Assembly: GCA_002325375.1 (NCBI GenBank)
Contig: DCRZ01000007.1
Location: forward strand, 1 to 55,625
Length of the DNA stretch: 55,625 bases
Reading direction: 5' to 3'
Origin: Rhodospirillaceae bacterium UBA1479
Lineage (GTDB): Bacteria; Pseudomonadota; Alphaproteobacteria; Rhodospirillales; Casp-alpha2
The notes beneath the pieces were generated by a model. It searched no databases, had not been told where the DNA came from, and saw nothing but the letters and a program-made list of their open reading frames with translations. Position 1 is the first letter of the stretch, and every line of letters begins with the position of its first letter. The position numbers and the translations under genes were made by a program. Below are positions 34,921 through 43,910 of the stretch, piece by piece.

Positions 34921-35775
34921 TTATCCCGCGGCGGTCAGGTCCGTATGGGCCGGTTTGCCCTGAACACCCTTGTACAGGATGCTTTGGCGCAGCTTCATGA
35001 TGCGGGCGTATTCGGCCAGCGCCGCCTCGTCCATGTCCGCGTCGGGCGGGGTTTCATGGATGAAGTTGCCATGATTGTCCTGCCCACGCACCAACCAGGC
35101 GCAATCCTTGTCGGCATTGACCTGTGACACGTCGGGACGGATGTAGCGAATGGCGAAGCCGATGCGCCGGTCGTCGGTCGTATTGGGGGTCGAACCATGG
35201 GCGATCAGCACATGGTGCAACGACACCTCACCGGGGTTGAGCGGCATATAGGCCGCTTCGTCCTCGTTGACCTCGACCGCCAGTTCCTGACCCCGGGTCA
35301 GAAGGTTATGCTTGTCCAGGGTGTCGCGGTGGGCAATCTGGTCCCACTTGTGGCTGCCGGGGATGACCTTCATGCAGCCGGCTTCGACCGTCGCCGGTGA
35401 CAAGGCGACCCAGGCGGTCAGCACATCGGGCTTGGACAGCCCCCAATAGGTCGCGTCCTGATGCCAGGACACGAAACCGGGATCATTCGCGTCCTTCACG
35501 AACAGCGAGCAGCCCCAAGCCAGGATATCCGGGCCGAGCACGTCTTCGACGGCGTCGAGAATCTTCGGATGGGATACCAGCTCCGCCGCCCAGGTCTGCA
35601 GCAGATATAACTTCTGCCCCTTGGACAACTCATACCAGCCGCCCTGAGCCTCTTCATAGGCTTCGAAGCGACGGCGGTAGGACAGCGCATCGTCAGCCGA
35701 CATGATGGGGACAGGCGCGACATAGCCGTCCTCGTGAAACTGATTGACCTGTTGTTCCGACAACAGCTTCGGCAT
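34921..35775 (-). CDS. Phytanoyl-CoA dioxygenase (PhyH) family protein
   Basis: A 284-residue Fe(II)/2-oxoglutarate oxygenase. FVSWHQDATYWGLS supplies the HxD ligands, and the second His and Arg lie in VSLHHVLIAHGSTPNTTDDRRIGFAIRY-type sequence (read in two parts: VSLHHVLIAHGS and RRIGFAIRY). AGGGAGGA precedes the ATG. It is first in the cluster with a CoA-transferase and an acyl-CoA dehydrogenase. The family includes phytanoyl-CoA hydroxylases, ectoine hydroxylase and halogenase-like members, so the substrate is open. Confidence 0.87.
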   Translation of the reverse strand: MPKLLSEQQVNQFHEDGYVAPVPIMSADDALSYRRRFEAYEEAQGGWYELSKGQKLYLLQTWAAELVSHPKILDAVEDVLGPDILAWGCSLFVKDANDPGFVSWHQDATYWGLSKPDVLTAWVALSPATVEAGCMKVIPGSHKWDQIAHRDTLDKHNLLTRGQELAVEVNEDEAAYMPLNPGEVSLHHVLIAHGSTPNTTDDRRIGFAIRYIRPDVSQVNADKDCAWLVRGQDNHGNFIHETPPDADMDEAALAEYARIMKLRQSILYKGVQGKPAHTDLTAAG

Positions 35776-35830
35776 GGATTCCTCCCTAGGGTCGTGCGGA
35801 TGTTCCGGTTTTCCGGAATTCTACGCGGGC

Positions 35831-35857
35831 AGGCCTGTTCCGGCCAGTCCCAGGCCT
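35831..35857. other. Inverted repeat between PhyH and RTX genes
   Basis: AGGCCTG (35831-35837) and CAGGCCT (35851-35857) form a 7-bp stem with a 13-nt loop, about 85 bp past the RTX stop and 55 bp upstream of the PhyH gene. Could be an RTX transcript end; no T-run. Confidence 0.3.
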
Positions 35858-35942
35858 TAATTGGGCCCCAACCGCACCTGCGCCGCAAGCGAGATTTGCT
35901 TAACAAGCGCCCAAGAAATCCTAATACAAGGAAGACCGCAGA

Positions 35943-38900
35943 TCAGGTGACGTTGAAGTCGCTGTCGTCCAGCGCCGCGCCGTCGGTGTCCGTCAGCTCG
36001 ATCTCCATGTCGACCTGGGCGTCACCGTCGGCATCGATTTCCAGAATCTTGGTCTGGTCGTTGAACCGCGCCTGGGTGTTGCCGCCGCCGTCGAAGGCAT
36101 TGGTCTCGTCACCCAGGAAGGCGAACGCGCCGGTCACGAAGCTCGAGAAATCGAGAATATCGACGGAATCCCCGGCGGTGCCGGCATCGAAGTCCTCGAT
36201 CACGTCGCGCAGGGCCGCCCCGGCACCCGATTCATCGGCCGAGCGGTAGATGAACACGTCCCGGCCTTCGCCGCCGATCAGGATGTCCTGACCCAGGCCG
36301 CCGGTGAGGATGTCGTCGCCGTCACCCGTTTCCACGATGTCGTCGCCATCGCCTGCGTCGATCACGTTGTCGCCGCCGTAGGCCCAGATATCGTCGTCGC
36401 CGGCCCCGCCGAACACGATGGCGCCGCCGTCGTCCAGGGTCACGAAATCGTCGCCGTCACCGGCGTCGATATAATTTTCACCGTACCCGGTTTCGATGTC
36501 GTCGTCCCCGGCGCCGCCGTAGATTTCGTTATCGCCGTCGCCGACGATGATGATGTCGTCGCCGTCGCCGCCTTCGATGTAATTGTCGCCGTCGCCGGCA
36601 TCCAGATCATCGTTGCCGGCGCCACCGAAGATGCGGTTGTCGCCGTCATCGACAATGACAAGGTCGTCGCCGTCATCACCATAGATCGTGTTGTCGCCAT
36701 CCAGGCCGTCGATCAGATCGTTGCCGGCACCACCATGGATCACGTTGTCGCCATTGCCGACCAGGATTTCGTCGTCGCCGTCGCCACCTTCGACGAAATT
36801 GCCGCCATCTCCCAAGTCGACGATGTCGTTGCCGATGCCTGCGAACACGCGGTTATCGCCGTCGCCCGCGGATAGATCATCATCCCCGGCCCCGCCGATC
36901 AGTTCGTTGTCGCCGTTGCCAAATTCCCCGGCTTCGACGATGTCGTCGCCGTCACCGCCATCGACATAATTGTCGCCGTCGCCCAAATAGATTTCGTCGT
37001 TACCCGCACCGGCCAGCACCGTGTTGTTGCCGTTGCCGCCGCGCAGGATGTCGTCGCCGTCACCGCCATCGAGGACGTTGTCCCCCGTGCCGCCGATCAA
37101 TTCGTCATTGCCGGCACCGCCGTAAAGGGAATCGTCGCCGGCGCCGCCGATCAGAAGATCGTCGCCGCCCAGGCCATAAATCGTATCGTTACCGCCCAGC
37201 CCGTCGATGACGTCCGCGCCGGATGACCCGATCAGCAAATCACTGCCCGGGGTCGCCGTGTCGGGCACGTCATCGACCGTGATGACGAAGGTTTCCGTGC
37301 GGCTGAGCCCGCCCGCATCCGTCGCCGTGACGTCGACGGAGACCGAAGGGGTGGCCTCGAAATCAAGTGCGATGCCGTCTTTCAGCTTCAACTGCCCCGC
37401 AACGATCTCAAACCGCGCATCGCTGACCGCCAGGACATGGCTGTCGCCCGCGTCGGGATCGCTGACGGTCAGGGAACCGACAACCCAGCCCTTTTCGTTT
37501 TCCAGAACATGGCTGTTGTCGAGCGCGATGTCGTCGGGCGCCTGATTGGCCACCGGCAGAGCCAGGATGAAGGCCGTGGTGACGGCGGCGCTGGCGCCGT
37601 TGGATTGTTCCGTGGCGGTCGCCGTGACCTGGACCGTGACGTCGCCGGACACGCCGGTGGGCGGGGTCAGGGTCAGGCCGGCCAGATCGCCGGGCGCCAG
37701 GGTAAAGGTGCCGTTGGCGTTGGCCGTGCCGGCGGAAAGCAGGCTGCCGGCCGGCAGGCCGGACAAGGTCAGGCTGAGAACTTCCGAGCCGTCCGTGTCG
37801 GTCAAGGCCGCGGCAATGTCGAGCGCTACGGGCTGGCCCGCCTGGCCGGACACGTCCTGAACCGTCAGGACCGGCTGATCCGCCGTGGCCTCGATCTCGA
37901 AGGTGACGGTGGCGGTCGACTGGGCACCCGCGCCGTCGACCACGGTATAGGTGAAACTGGCCGGGCCGGAATAGTTCGGGGCGGGCGTGAACACCACATC
38001 GCCGTTGCCGTTCAGCGCAACCGTGCCGCCCTGAGGGGCGCCGACGGCGCTGATGGTCAGCGTGTCATTGGCATCCGCGTCCGTGTCATTGGCGAGAAGG
38101 TCGCCCGCGGGAATCACCAGGGCCGTGTCCTCGACCCCACCCGCGATCACGTCGGCGGCGGCCACGGGGCCGTCGTTGGTGCCGGTGATGGTAAGGGTGA
38201 CCAGGCCCTCGTCCGAATCGCCGTCCGCGTCGGTGACGCGGTAGGTGAAGGTCTGCGTCGCCGTTTCGCCGGCGCCCAGATGATTGAAGGCATTGCCCGG
38301 ATCATAGGCGAAGGTGCCGTCGGCGTTGAAGGTCAGGTTGCCCTGGGCCGGGCCGCTGACCAGCGTGACCGAGGCCACAAGATCGGGCACCAGATCGTTC
38401 GTCAGGACAGAGCCGGACACGGCGGCATCCTCGCCCGTCGTCACGAAGGCATCGTCGTTGGCGATCACGCCCTGGTCGGCGGGATCGATTTCAACCCCGT
38501 CGACGACGACCTTCAGGTTTTCGAATTCCTTGGCCTTCAGACCGAAGGCCGAGAACGTGAACCACTTGCCGTCGGCTTCGCCCTTGCGGCCGGTGTGATC
38601 GTCGATGAATTCCAGATAGTCGCGGACGTCGCGCTGCACATCGGCGCGCAGCCATTCGGCCTGGGTCAGGTCCAGGCGCAGGGTGTCCACGCCCTTGCCG
38701 CCTTCATAAGTGTCGCGGCTGCCGCCATTGTCGCCCATCACGTAGACCGCGGTGTCGTCGCCCTTGCCACCCTTCACGTGGTCGCTGCCGGCGCCACCGG
38801 ACACGATGTCGTCGCCACGGTCGCCGTCGATGAAATCCTTACCGGCGCCCCCGTTGACGACATCGTTGCCGCTGCCGGCATGAACCAGGTCGCGCCCGTC

Positions 38901-39266
38901 GCCGCCGTCGATGTCGTCGTCGCCGCTGCCGCCGTCGATATGGTCGTTGCCGGTGCCGCCGGACAGCACGTCATTGCCGCTGCCACCGTCGACATGATCG
39001 TTACCAGCGCCGCCGGAGACGATGTCGTCGCCGCGATCGCCATGGACATGGTCGTTGCCGGCCCCGCCCTCGATCACGTCGTCGCCGTTGCCGCCATAGA
39101 TCTTGTCGTTGCCGCCGGCACCATCGAGCGTATCGTCCCCATCACGGCCATAAATCTTGTCGCGGCCGTCTCCACCCGTGATGACGTCATCGCCACGGCC
39201 TCCGTGATTGGTGACCGGCGGAGAGAACCTCGCCAAAAAGGCTGCGAACAATTTCATAAAAAACAT
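35943..39266 (-). CDS. Large RTX calcium-binding protein, probably secreted by a type I system
   Basis: A 1107-residue acidic protein (stop at 35943). After a short N-terminus it has a first block of GGxGxDxUx RTX nonapeptides (about 22-185). Ig/cadherin-like modules of the VCBS and tandem-95 kind follow (about 270-660, e.g. ANDDAFVTTGEDAAVSGSVL and DPDAGDSHVLAVSD), then a longer second RTX block (about 670-1005) and a C-terminal domain (VFIYRSADESGAGAALRDVI to the end). There is no Sec leader; the C-terminus DSDFNVT suits type I export. RTX blocks fold on binding calcium outside the cell. Adhesin, S-layer or biofilm matrix use is inferred. No type I transporter genes are in the window. Confidence 0.88.
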   Translation of the reverse strand: MFFMKLFAAFLARFSPPVTNHGGRGDDVITGGDGRDKIYGRDGDDTLDGAGGNDKIYGGNGDDVIEGGAGNDHVHGDRGDDIVSGGAGNDHVDGGSGNDVLSGGTGNDHIDGGSGDDDIDGGDGRDLVHAGSGNDVVNGGAGKDFIDGDRGDDIVSGGAGSDHVKGGKGDDTAVYVMGDNGGSRDTYEGGKGVDTLRLDLTQAEWLRADVQRDVRDYLEFIDDHTGRKGEADGKWFTFSAFGLKAKEFENLKVVVDGVEIDPADQGVIANDDAFVTTGEDAAVSGSVLTNDLVPDLVASVTLVSGPAQGNLTFNADGTFAYDPGNAFNHLGAGETATQTFTYRVTDADGDSDEGLVTLTITGTNDGPVAAADVIAGGVEDTALVIPAGDLLANDTDADANDTLTISAVGAPQGGTVALNGNGDVVFTPAPNYSGPASFTYTVVDGAGAQSTATVTFEIEATADQPVLTVQDVSGQAGQPVALDIAAALTDTDGSEVLSLTLSGLPAGSLLSAGTANANGTFTLAPGDLAGLTLTPPTGVSGDVTVQVTATATEQSNGASAAVTTAFILALPVANQAPDDIALDNSHVLENEKGWVVGSLTVSDPDAGDSHVLAVSDARFEIVAGQLKLKDGIALDFEATPSVSVDVTATDAGGLSRTETFVITVDDVPDTATPGSDLLIGSSGADVIDGLGGNDTIYGLGGDDLLIGGAGDDSLYGGAGNDELIGGTGDNVLDGGDGDDILRGGNGNNTVLAGAGNDEIYLGDGDNYVDGGDGDDIVEAGEFGNGDNELIGGAGDDDLSAGDGDNRVFAGIGNDIVDLGDGGNFVEGGDGDDEILVGNGDNVIHGGAGNDLIDGLDGDNTIYGDDGDDLVIVDDGDNRIFGGAGNDDLDAGDGDNYIEGGDGDDIIIVGDGDNEIYGGAGDDDIETGYGENYIDAGDGDDFVTLDDGGAIVFGGAGDDDIWAYGGDNVIDAGDGDDIVETGDGDDILTGGLGQDILIGGEGRDVFIYRSADESGAGAALRDVIEDFDAGTAGDSVDILDFSSFVTGAFAFLGDETNAFDGGGNTQARFNDQTKILEIDADGDAQVDMEIELTDTDGAALDDSDFNVT
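36250..37245 (-). repeat. C-terminal RTX repeat array (coding)
   Basis: About 1 kb of tandem 18-27-base units within the RTX gene, encoding GDGDNxI and GGAGDDxI nonapeptides; on the plus strand it shows as runs of gtcgtcgccgtc. Many units read GDGDN rather than GGxGxD, which sets this block apart from the N-terminal one (about 38680-39200). Confidence 0.85.
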
Positions 39267-39443
39267 GGAGATGCTCGATTTTGGTCTTCATGCAGGGACA
39301 CGCCCGGCGCACATGCGCCGCCGCGGTGATTTTCAATTTTCCCTCAAGGCACCCTTGTTAGGTGCTCAACATGATTTGCGGCGGATACTAACAGCCGATA
39401 CTGACAACAAGTTGACCACAGAGAAATCAATCGAGAACGGCAA

Positions 39444-39474
39444 AAGGCCCCCAGGTGGGGAACCCGGGGGCCTT
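39444..39474 (-). terminator. Intrinsic terminator of the 35-residue peptide gene
   Basis: AAGGCCCCC (39444-39452) and GGGGGCCTT (39466-39474) form a perfect 9-bp stem. Read on the minus strand the stem runs into CCTTTTG, a T-run, so it fits a Rho-independent terminator about 125 bases after the small gene's stop. Confidence 0.65.
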
Positions 39475-39505
39475 AAGCGGAGTGACCTCAATCGGTCAGT
39501 GGGGT

Positions 39506-39560
39506 GAGGCCCGGCGGCTGGGGGGAAGGTTGGGGAGTTGGGGAGTGACCGCCGGGCCTC
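39506..39560 (-). other. Long perfect inverted repeat in a 3' untranslated region
   Basis: GAGGCCCGGCGG (39506-39517) pairs perfectly with CCGCCGGGCCTC (39549-39560) across a 31-nt loop. On the minus strand the loop is a C-rich, G-free tract with repeated CTCCCCAA. It lies between the small peptide gene and its terminator, so a structured RNA element is possible. Confidence 0.45.
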
Positions 39561-39597
39561 TTCTGCGGGGTATTAGGGCAAACGTAATGGGAAAGGC

Positions 39598-39705
39598 TCA
39601 GCCAAAAGCGGCAGAGGCAATGACGGCGGTCGCTACCGCGAAGCCGATGACTATGCCGGTCACGGTGAGTGATGTCGCTTTTGCTGAAGCGTGAATGCGC
39701 TGCAT
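39598..39705 (-). CDS. 35-residue single-span membrane peptide
   Basis: The product is MQRIHASAKATSLTVTGIVI followed by GFAVATAVIASAAFG: a short basic start, then one hydrophobic helix (about 12-33). GGAGGT lies six bases before the ATG, the best ribosome site in this part of the window. A terminator follows at 39444-39474. No homologue is recognised. It could be a small membrane regulator, or a type I toxin-like peptide. Coding is likely but unproven. Confidence 0.6.
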   Translation of the reverse strand: MQRIHASAKATSLTVTGIVIGFAVATAVIASAAFG

Positions 39706-39921
39706 CGTCGCACCTCCAGTTCTTGAGGTTTGCAGGCATGGCAGCTTCTCCTGCCATAGCCTCCTGCACTTAAAGTCAAGTCGTCCCAAGGCCAACATTA
39801 GGGAGGAGTCATTAACGATTTCTGAATCAAACTTAATTTTCTTTAAGCCTAAAAACGCCTAGTCTGGCGTCCAACGAGACGCAAAAACGTTTTAAGAAAC
39901 GAAACCGAAGGGAGTTCAGAA

Positions 39922-41027
<1,106 letters not shown>

Positions 41028-41031
<4 letters not shown>

Positions 41032-41666
41032 CGCGCCGCCTGATTGCGGCCGGCTGTCTGGCCGGCTGTTTGGCCGCCGGCCTGATGGCCGGCCCGGCGG
41101 CCGCCGCCGATGCGGATGCCGGTACCGTGGCAGACGGGCCGAAGCTGCTTGCCTACGGCTTGCATTTCATGAAGGCCCGGGACTATCCCCGCGCCATCGT
41201 GCATCTGACGGAGGCGATTCGAACCCACGCATTGGAGCCCGAACGGCTGTCCGACGCCTATTACTTCCGCGGCCGCGCCCTGGTCCGAACCCAACGTCCG
41301 GAACTCGCCCTTGCCGATTTCACCCAGGCGCTCGCCCAATGGCCGAAAAACGTCAAGGCACTGCGCGTGCGCTGCCGGACCTTGACCCTGAAAGGCGATC
41401 TGCCCGAGGCCCTCAGCGACTGCGACCGGGCGGTCGAACTCGCGCCCGAGGATTGGCGCGGCTGGTTCACCCGCGGCCTGCTGCGTGAAGCACGCCGCGA
41501 ACGCAATCTGGCGCTGGTCGATTTCACGGCGTCGCAAGCCCGCATGCCCAAGGGGCTTGAAACCTTTCCCAGCGTTGCCCGCCAGTTGAAGGCCTACGGC
41601 CTTTTGACGGACGATGCGAATATCAAGGACAGCACGCCCTCCCTGCCGGTCTGGCAGGAAGACTGA
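41028..41666 (+). CDS. Exported TPR-repeat protein
   Basis: A 212-residue protein starting at TTG (41028), which overlaps the adhC stop by four bases (TTGA). The start gives a proper Sec leader (TRRLIAAGCLAGCLAAGLMA, ending AAA) with no better in-frame ATG before the mature part. About four TPR units follow (DYPRAIVHLTEAIRTHALEP, RPELALADFTQALAQWPKN, DLPEALSDCDRAVELAPED). Coupling to adhC is clear from the overlap; a role in formaldehyde metabolism is not. Confidence 0.75.
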
Positions 41667-41792
41667 CAGCCGCCCACCAGGCGAGTTCCCCCCTTCGCCG
41701 GTGTCAATCCATGGCTTTCCTTGCGTCTTGGATTCCGCTAAACCGCTGGCAATCGATTATCCGACCAACCTGAAGAACGGAAGAAACCGACA

Positions 41793-42260
41793 ATGGACGC
41801 GCTCTACTTTGAGGATTTCATGCCCGGCCGCAAGTTCCAGACCCGCGGCATGACCCTGACCGAGGCCCAGATCATGGAATTCGCCTGGCAGTGGGACCCC
41901 CAGCCTTTCCATGTCGACGCCGAAGCCGCCAGCGCGAGCCAGTTCGGCGGCATTATCGGCTCCGGATTTCAGACCCTGCTGGTCGCCTTCCGCCTGTGGT
42001 TCCAGGAAAACATCATGAATGAATGTTCCATGGGATCGCCGGGGCTGGACGAAATCCGCTGGCTTTTGCCGGTGCGCCCGGGCGACACCTTGCACGTCGA
42101 GGCCGAGGTGCTTGAATCCCGCGCCTCCGATTCGAAACCCGATCGCGGCTATACCAAGATCAAATACGCCGTCGTCACCCACAAGGGCGATACGGTGATG
42201 ACCTATGTCGCCAACCACATCTTCGCCCGCCACCCGGCCGGCGAAGACCGGCGCATCTGA
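41793..42260 (+). CDS. MaoC-like hot-dog dehydratase
   Basis: A 155-residue single hot-dog protein. YFEDFMPGRKFQTRGMTLTE, FAWQWDPQPFHVDAEAASAS (the D-x-x-P-x-H hydratase motif) and GLDEIRWLLPVRPGDTL are MaoC-family signatures. These hydrate or dehydrate enoyl-CoA esters. GGAAG lies upstream of the ATG. It lies just before fghA; the link is positional only. Confidence 0.88.
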   Translation: MDALYFEDFMPGRKFQTRGMTLTEAQIMEFAWQWDPQPFHVDAEAASASQFGGIIGSGFQTLLVAFRLWFQENIMNECSMGSPGLDEIRWLLPVRPGDTLHVEAEVLESRASDSKPDRGYTKIKYAVVTHKGDTVMTYVANHIFARHPAGEDRRI

Positions 42261-42321
42261 TTCTTCCCTCGCGCCGACACGGCGTTTGAATTTTTTCGCC
42301 CAGCAAGCCATCATTCGGGCC

Positions 42322-43176
42322 ATGGAAAAGATATCTGAAAACAAGTCGTTTGGCGGGCTACAGACGGTCTGGGAACATCGTTCCGACATCTGCGCCTGTC
42401 CCATGCGGTTCGCGGTCTACACGCCGCCGGCCGTGATCGAGGGCACGGCCGAGGGGCCGGTGCCGGTGTTGTGGTGGCTGTCGGGCCTGACCTGCACGGA
42501 AGAGAATTTCACCGTCAAATCCGGGTTCCAGAAGCACGCCGCCGAACACGGCCTGATGGTCATTGCCCCCGACACCAGCCCGCGCGGCACCGACCTGCCC
42601 GGCGAACATGACGATTACGATTTCGGATCGGGCGCCGGGTTCTACGTGAACGCGACCCGCGATCCGTGGTCTCAGCACTACAACATGTACAGCTACGTGA
42701 CCGAGGAACTGCCCGACGTCGTGTTCAACGGAATCGGCGGCGGCGACCGCGACCGCCAGGGTATTTTCGGCCATTCCATGGGCGGTCATGGCGCGTTGGT
42801 CATCGCATTGCGCGAACGGCGCACCTATACGTCGCTGTCGGCCTTTGCCCCCATCGTGGCACCGTCCGTCGTGCCGTGGGGCGAGAAGGCCTTTGCCGGA
42901 TATCTGGGCGACGACAAGGCGCGATGGCAGGAATACGACGCGACCGAACTGGTCAAATCCGGCCATTTCTTCGCCGGTGACATCCTGATCGACCAAGGCA
43001 CCGACGACCCGTTCCTGGACGCCCAGTTGAAGCCGCAGTTGTTCGCCGACGCCTGCGCCGCCGTGGACCAGCCCTGCACGCTGCGCCTGCAGGACGGCTA
43101 CGACCATTCCTACTTCTTCATCGCGACCTTCATGGCCGATCACATCGCCCATCACGCCAAGGCATTGAACAAATAG
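42322..43176 (+). CDS. fghA: S-formylglutathione hydrolase
   Basis: FghA (FrmB-like) splits S-formylglutathione to formate and glutathione, the step after AdhC. The 284-residue alpha/beta hydrolase has the nucleophile Ser in GHSMGGHG, the acid in DQGTDDPFL and His in GYDHSYFF, with WWLSGLTCTEENF forming the oxyanion region. The ATG at 42322 matches the usual N-terminus. A terminator-like hairpin follows at 43239-43260. Confidence 0.96.
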   Translation: MEKISENKSFGGLQTVWEHRSDICACPMRFAVYTPPAVIEGTAEGPVPVLWWLSGLTCTEENFTVKSGFQKHAAEHGLMVIAPDTSPRGTDLPGEHDDYDFGSGAGFYVNATRDPWSQHYNMYSYVTEELPDVVFNGIGGGDRDRQGIFGHSMGGHGALVIALRERRTYTSLSAFAPIVAPSVVPWGEKAFAGYLGDDKARWQEYDATELVKSGHFFAGDILIDQGTDDPFLDAQLKPQLFADACAAVDQPCTLRLQDGYDHSYFFIATFMADHIAHHAKALNK

Positions 43177-43238
43177 CCGCCGACCCGGCGCGGCAGATCA
43201 CCGGCCCCGGATTCAACCCCGGATGCAGAAAAGAAGAA

Positions 43239-43260
43239 GGCCGGCCCAAAGGGACCGGCC
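43239..43260 (+). terminator. Probable terminator after fghA
   Basis: GGCCGG (43239-43244) and CCGGCC (43255-43260) with an inner CCC/GGG pairing form a GC-rich hairpin about 60 bp past the fghA stop. GAGTTTC follows, a weak T-run. Confidence 0.5.
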
Positions 43261-43594
43261 CGAGTTTCAGGGAGGAGGGAAGCCGGTGGACCGAGCGGTG
43301 GGCCCAGTCACTGGCAATGGCTTTCTCGTGGACGGCGCGAAGATTTAATCTCTGCGCCTAAGCTGTTGTCCCAGCAGCGAAATCCACAAGCGCCACGATC
43401 AAAAATTATCATTCTGATATACAAAAACAAGATGACCTTAAGTCATATGACCATAGGTAATAGGTCGTCCCCCTTCGCCAAGGCTTCGGCCTACGCCGAC
43501 CGAAAGTCGGCTCCGGCCGACTGGAGGCCGGGGGACACGCCTTCGTCTAACGAGCTTCGGATGGCCTGCCACCCGAAGCTCGAAGAGCGAAGGG
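43261..43594. other. Gene-free, AT-rich then palindrome-rich spacer
   Basis: No credible gene. 43380-43465 is markedly AT-rich (e.g. aaaaattatcattctgatat) against its GC-rich surroundings. 43470-43590 is built of inverted repeats: AGTCGGC/GCCGACT (43505-43522) and the 10-bp repeat at 43551-43582. An apparent reading frame runs across this and the tRNA but is judged spurious. Confidence 0.6.
43551..43582 (-). terminator. Hairpin just downstream of tRNA-Gly
   Basis: CGAGCTTCGG (43551-43560) and CCGAAGCTCG (43573-43582) are a perfect 10-bp inverted repeat with a 12-nt loop, 12 bases past the tRNA 3' end on its strand. A processing signal or terminator is likely, though no T-run follows. Confidence 0.45.
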
Positions 43595-43668
43595 TGGAGC
43601 GGGTGAAGGGAATCGAACCCTCGTCACTTGCTTGGGAAGCAAAAGCTCTACCATTGAGCTACACCCGC
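43595..43668 (-). tRNA. tRNA-Gly (anticodon CCC)
   Basis: A complete cloverleaf on the minus strand: acceptor GCGGGTG/CACCCGC, D-arm AGCTCAATGGTAGAGC, anticodon stem TTTGC/GCAAG with loop TTCCCAA (anticodon CCC) and T-arm with GTTCGATTC. TCCA is encoded at the 3' end. It reads GGG glycine codons. A promoter lies upstream at 43709-43737. Confidence 0.95.
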
Positions 43669-43708
43669 ATTCGGGAACGCGGCCGTTGCGCGCTGACCCT
43701 GGGCGCAG

Positions 43709-43737
43709 TCTATAGGTCATTGCTTTGTTGGACGCAA
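43709..43737 (-). promoter_or_regulatory. Sigma-70 promoter of tRNA-Gly
   Basis: On the minus strand TTGCGT (-35) and TATAGA (-10) are separated by exactly 17 bases. The -10 lies 40 bases upstream of the mature tRNA 5' end. Confidence 0.65.
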
Positions 43738-43910
43738 GCGGGCCCGATGGCCGGCGATTCAAGACCGCACACACGGCACGCTCACAAAAATGTTTATGGC
43801 CGGGGCACCGGCGGTTCGGTTACAGCTTTCCATTGCTTGTGTTCGAAAAATCCGTCCCGGCCCCGCATCCACCGGGACCATCGCGGCCCAAAGCCACCAG
43901 GAAAATGACC

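Larger units (their letters stand above)
39267..39597. other. Intergenic region upstream of RTX gene
   Basis: About 330 bp without a gene. The part near the RTX start (39267-39430) is AT-richer and must hold its promoter, though no convincing -35/-10 pair was chosen. The distal part carries two strong hairpins (39444-39474 and 39506-39560), listed separately, which belong to the transcript of the small gene at 39598-39705. Confidence 0.5.

Noticed and set aside
36250..37245. Regular repeats that could suggest a CRISPR array or satellite
   Set aside because: Units are in frame, encode calcium-binding nonapeptides and have no unique spacers or cas genes.
37437..39329. 630-codon plus-strand frame opposite the RTX gene
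   Set aside because: Low-complexity mirror of the RTX repeats; the minus-strand protein has clear RTX and cadherin-like domains.
43366..43908. 180-codon plus-strand frame spanning tRNA-Gly
   Set aside because: It reads straight through the antisense of the tRNA (the well-known spurious GIEPSSLAWEAKALPLSYT-type translation) and palindromic spacer; no ribosome site and no family.
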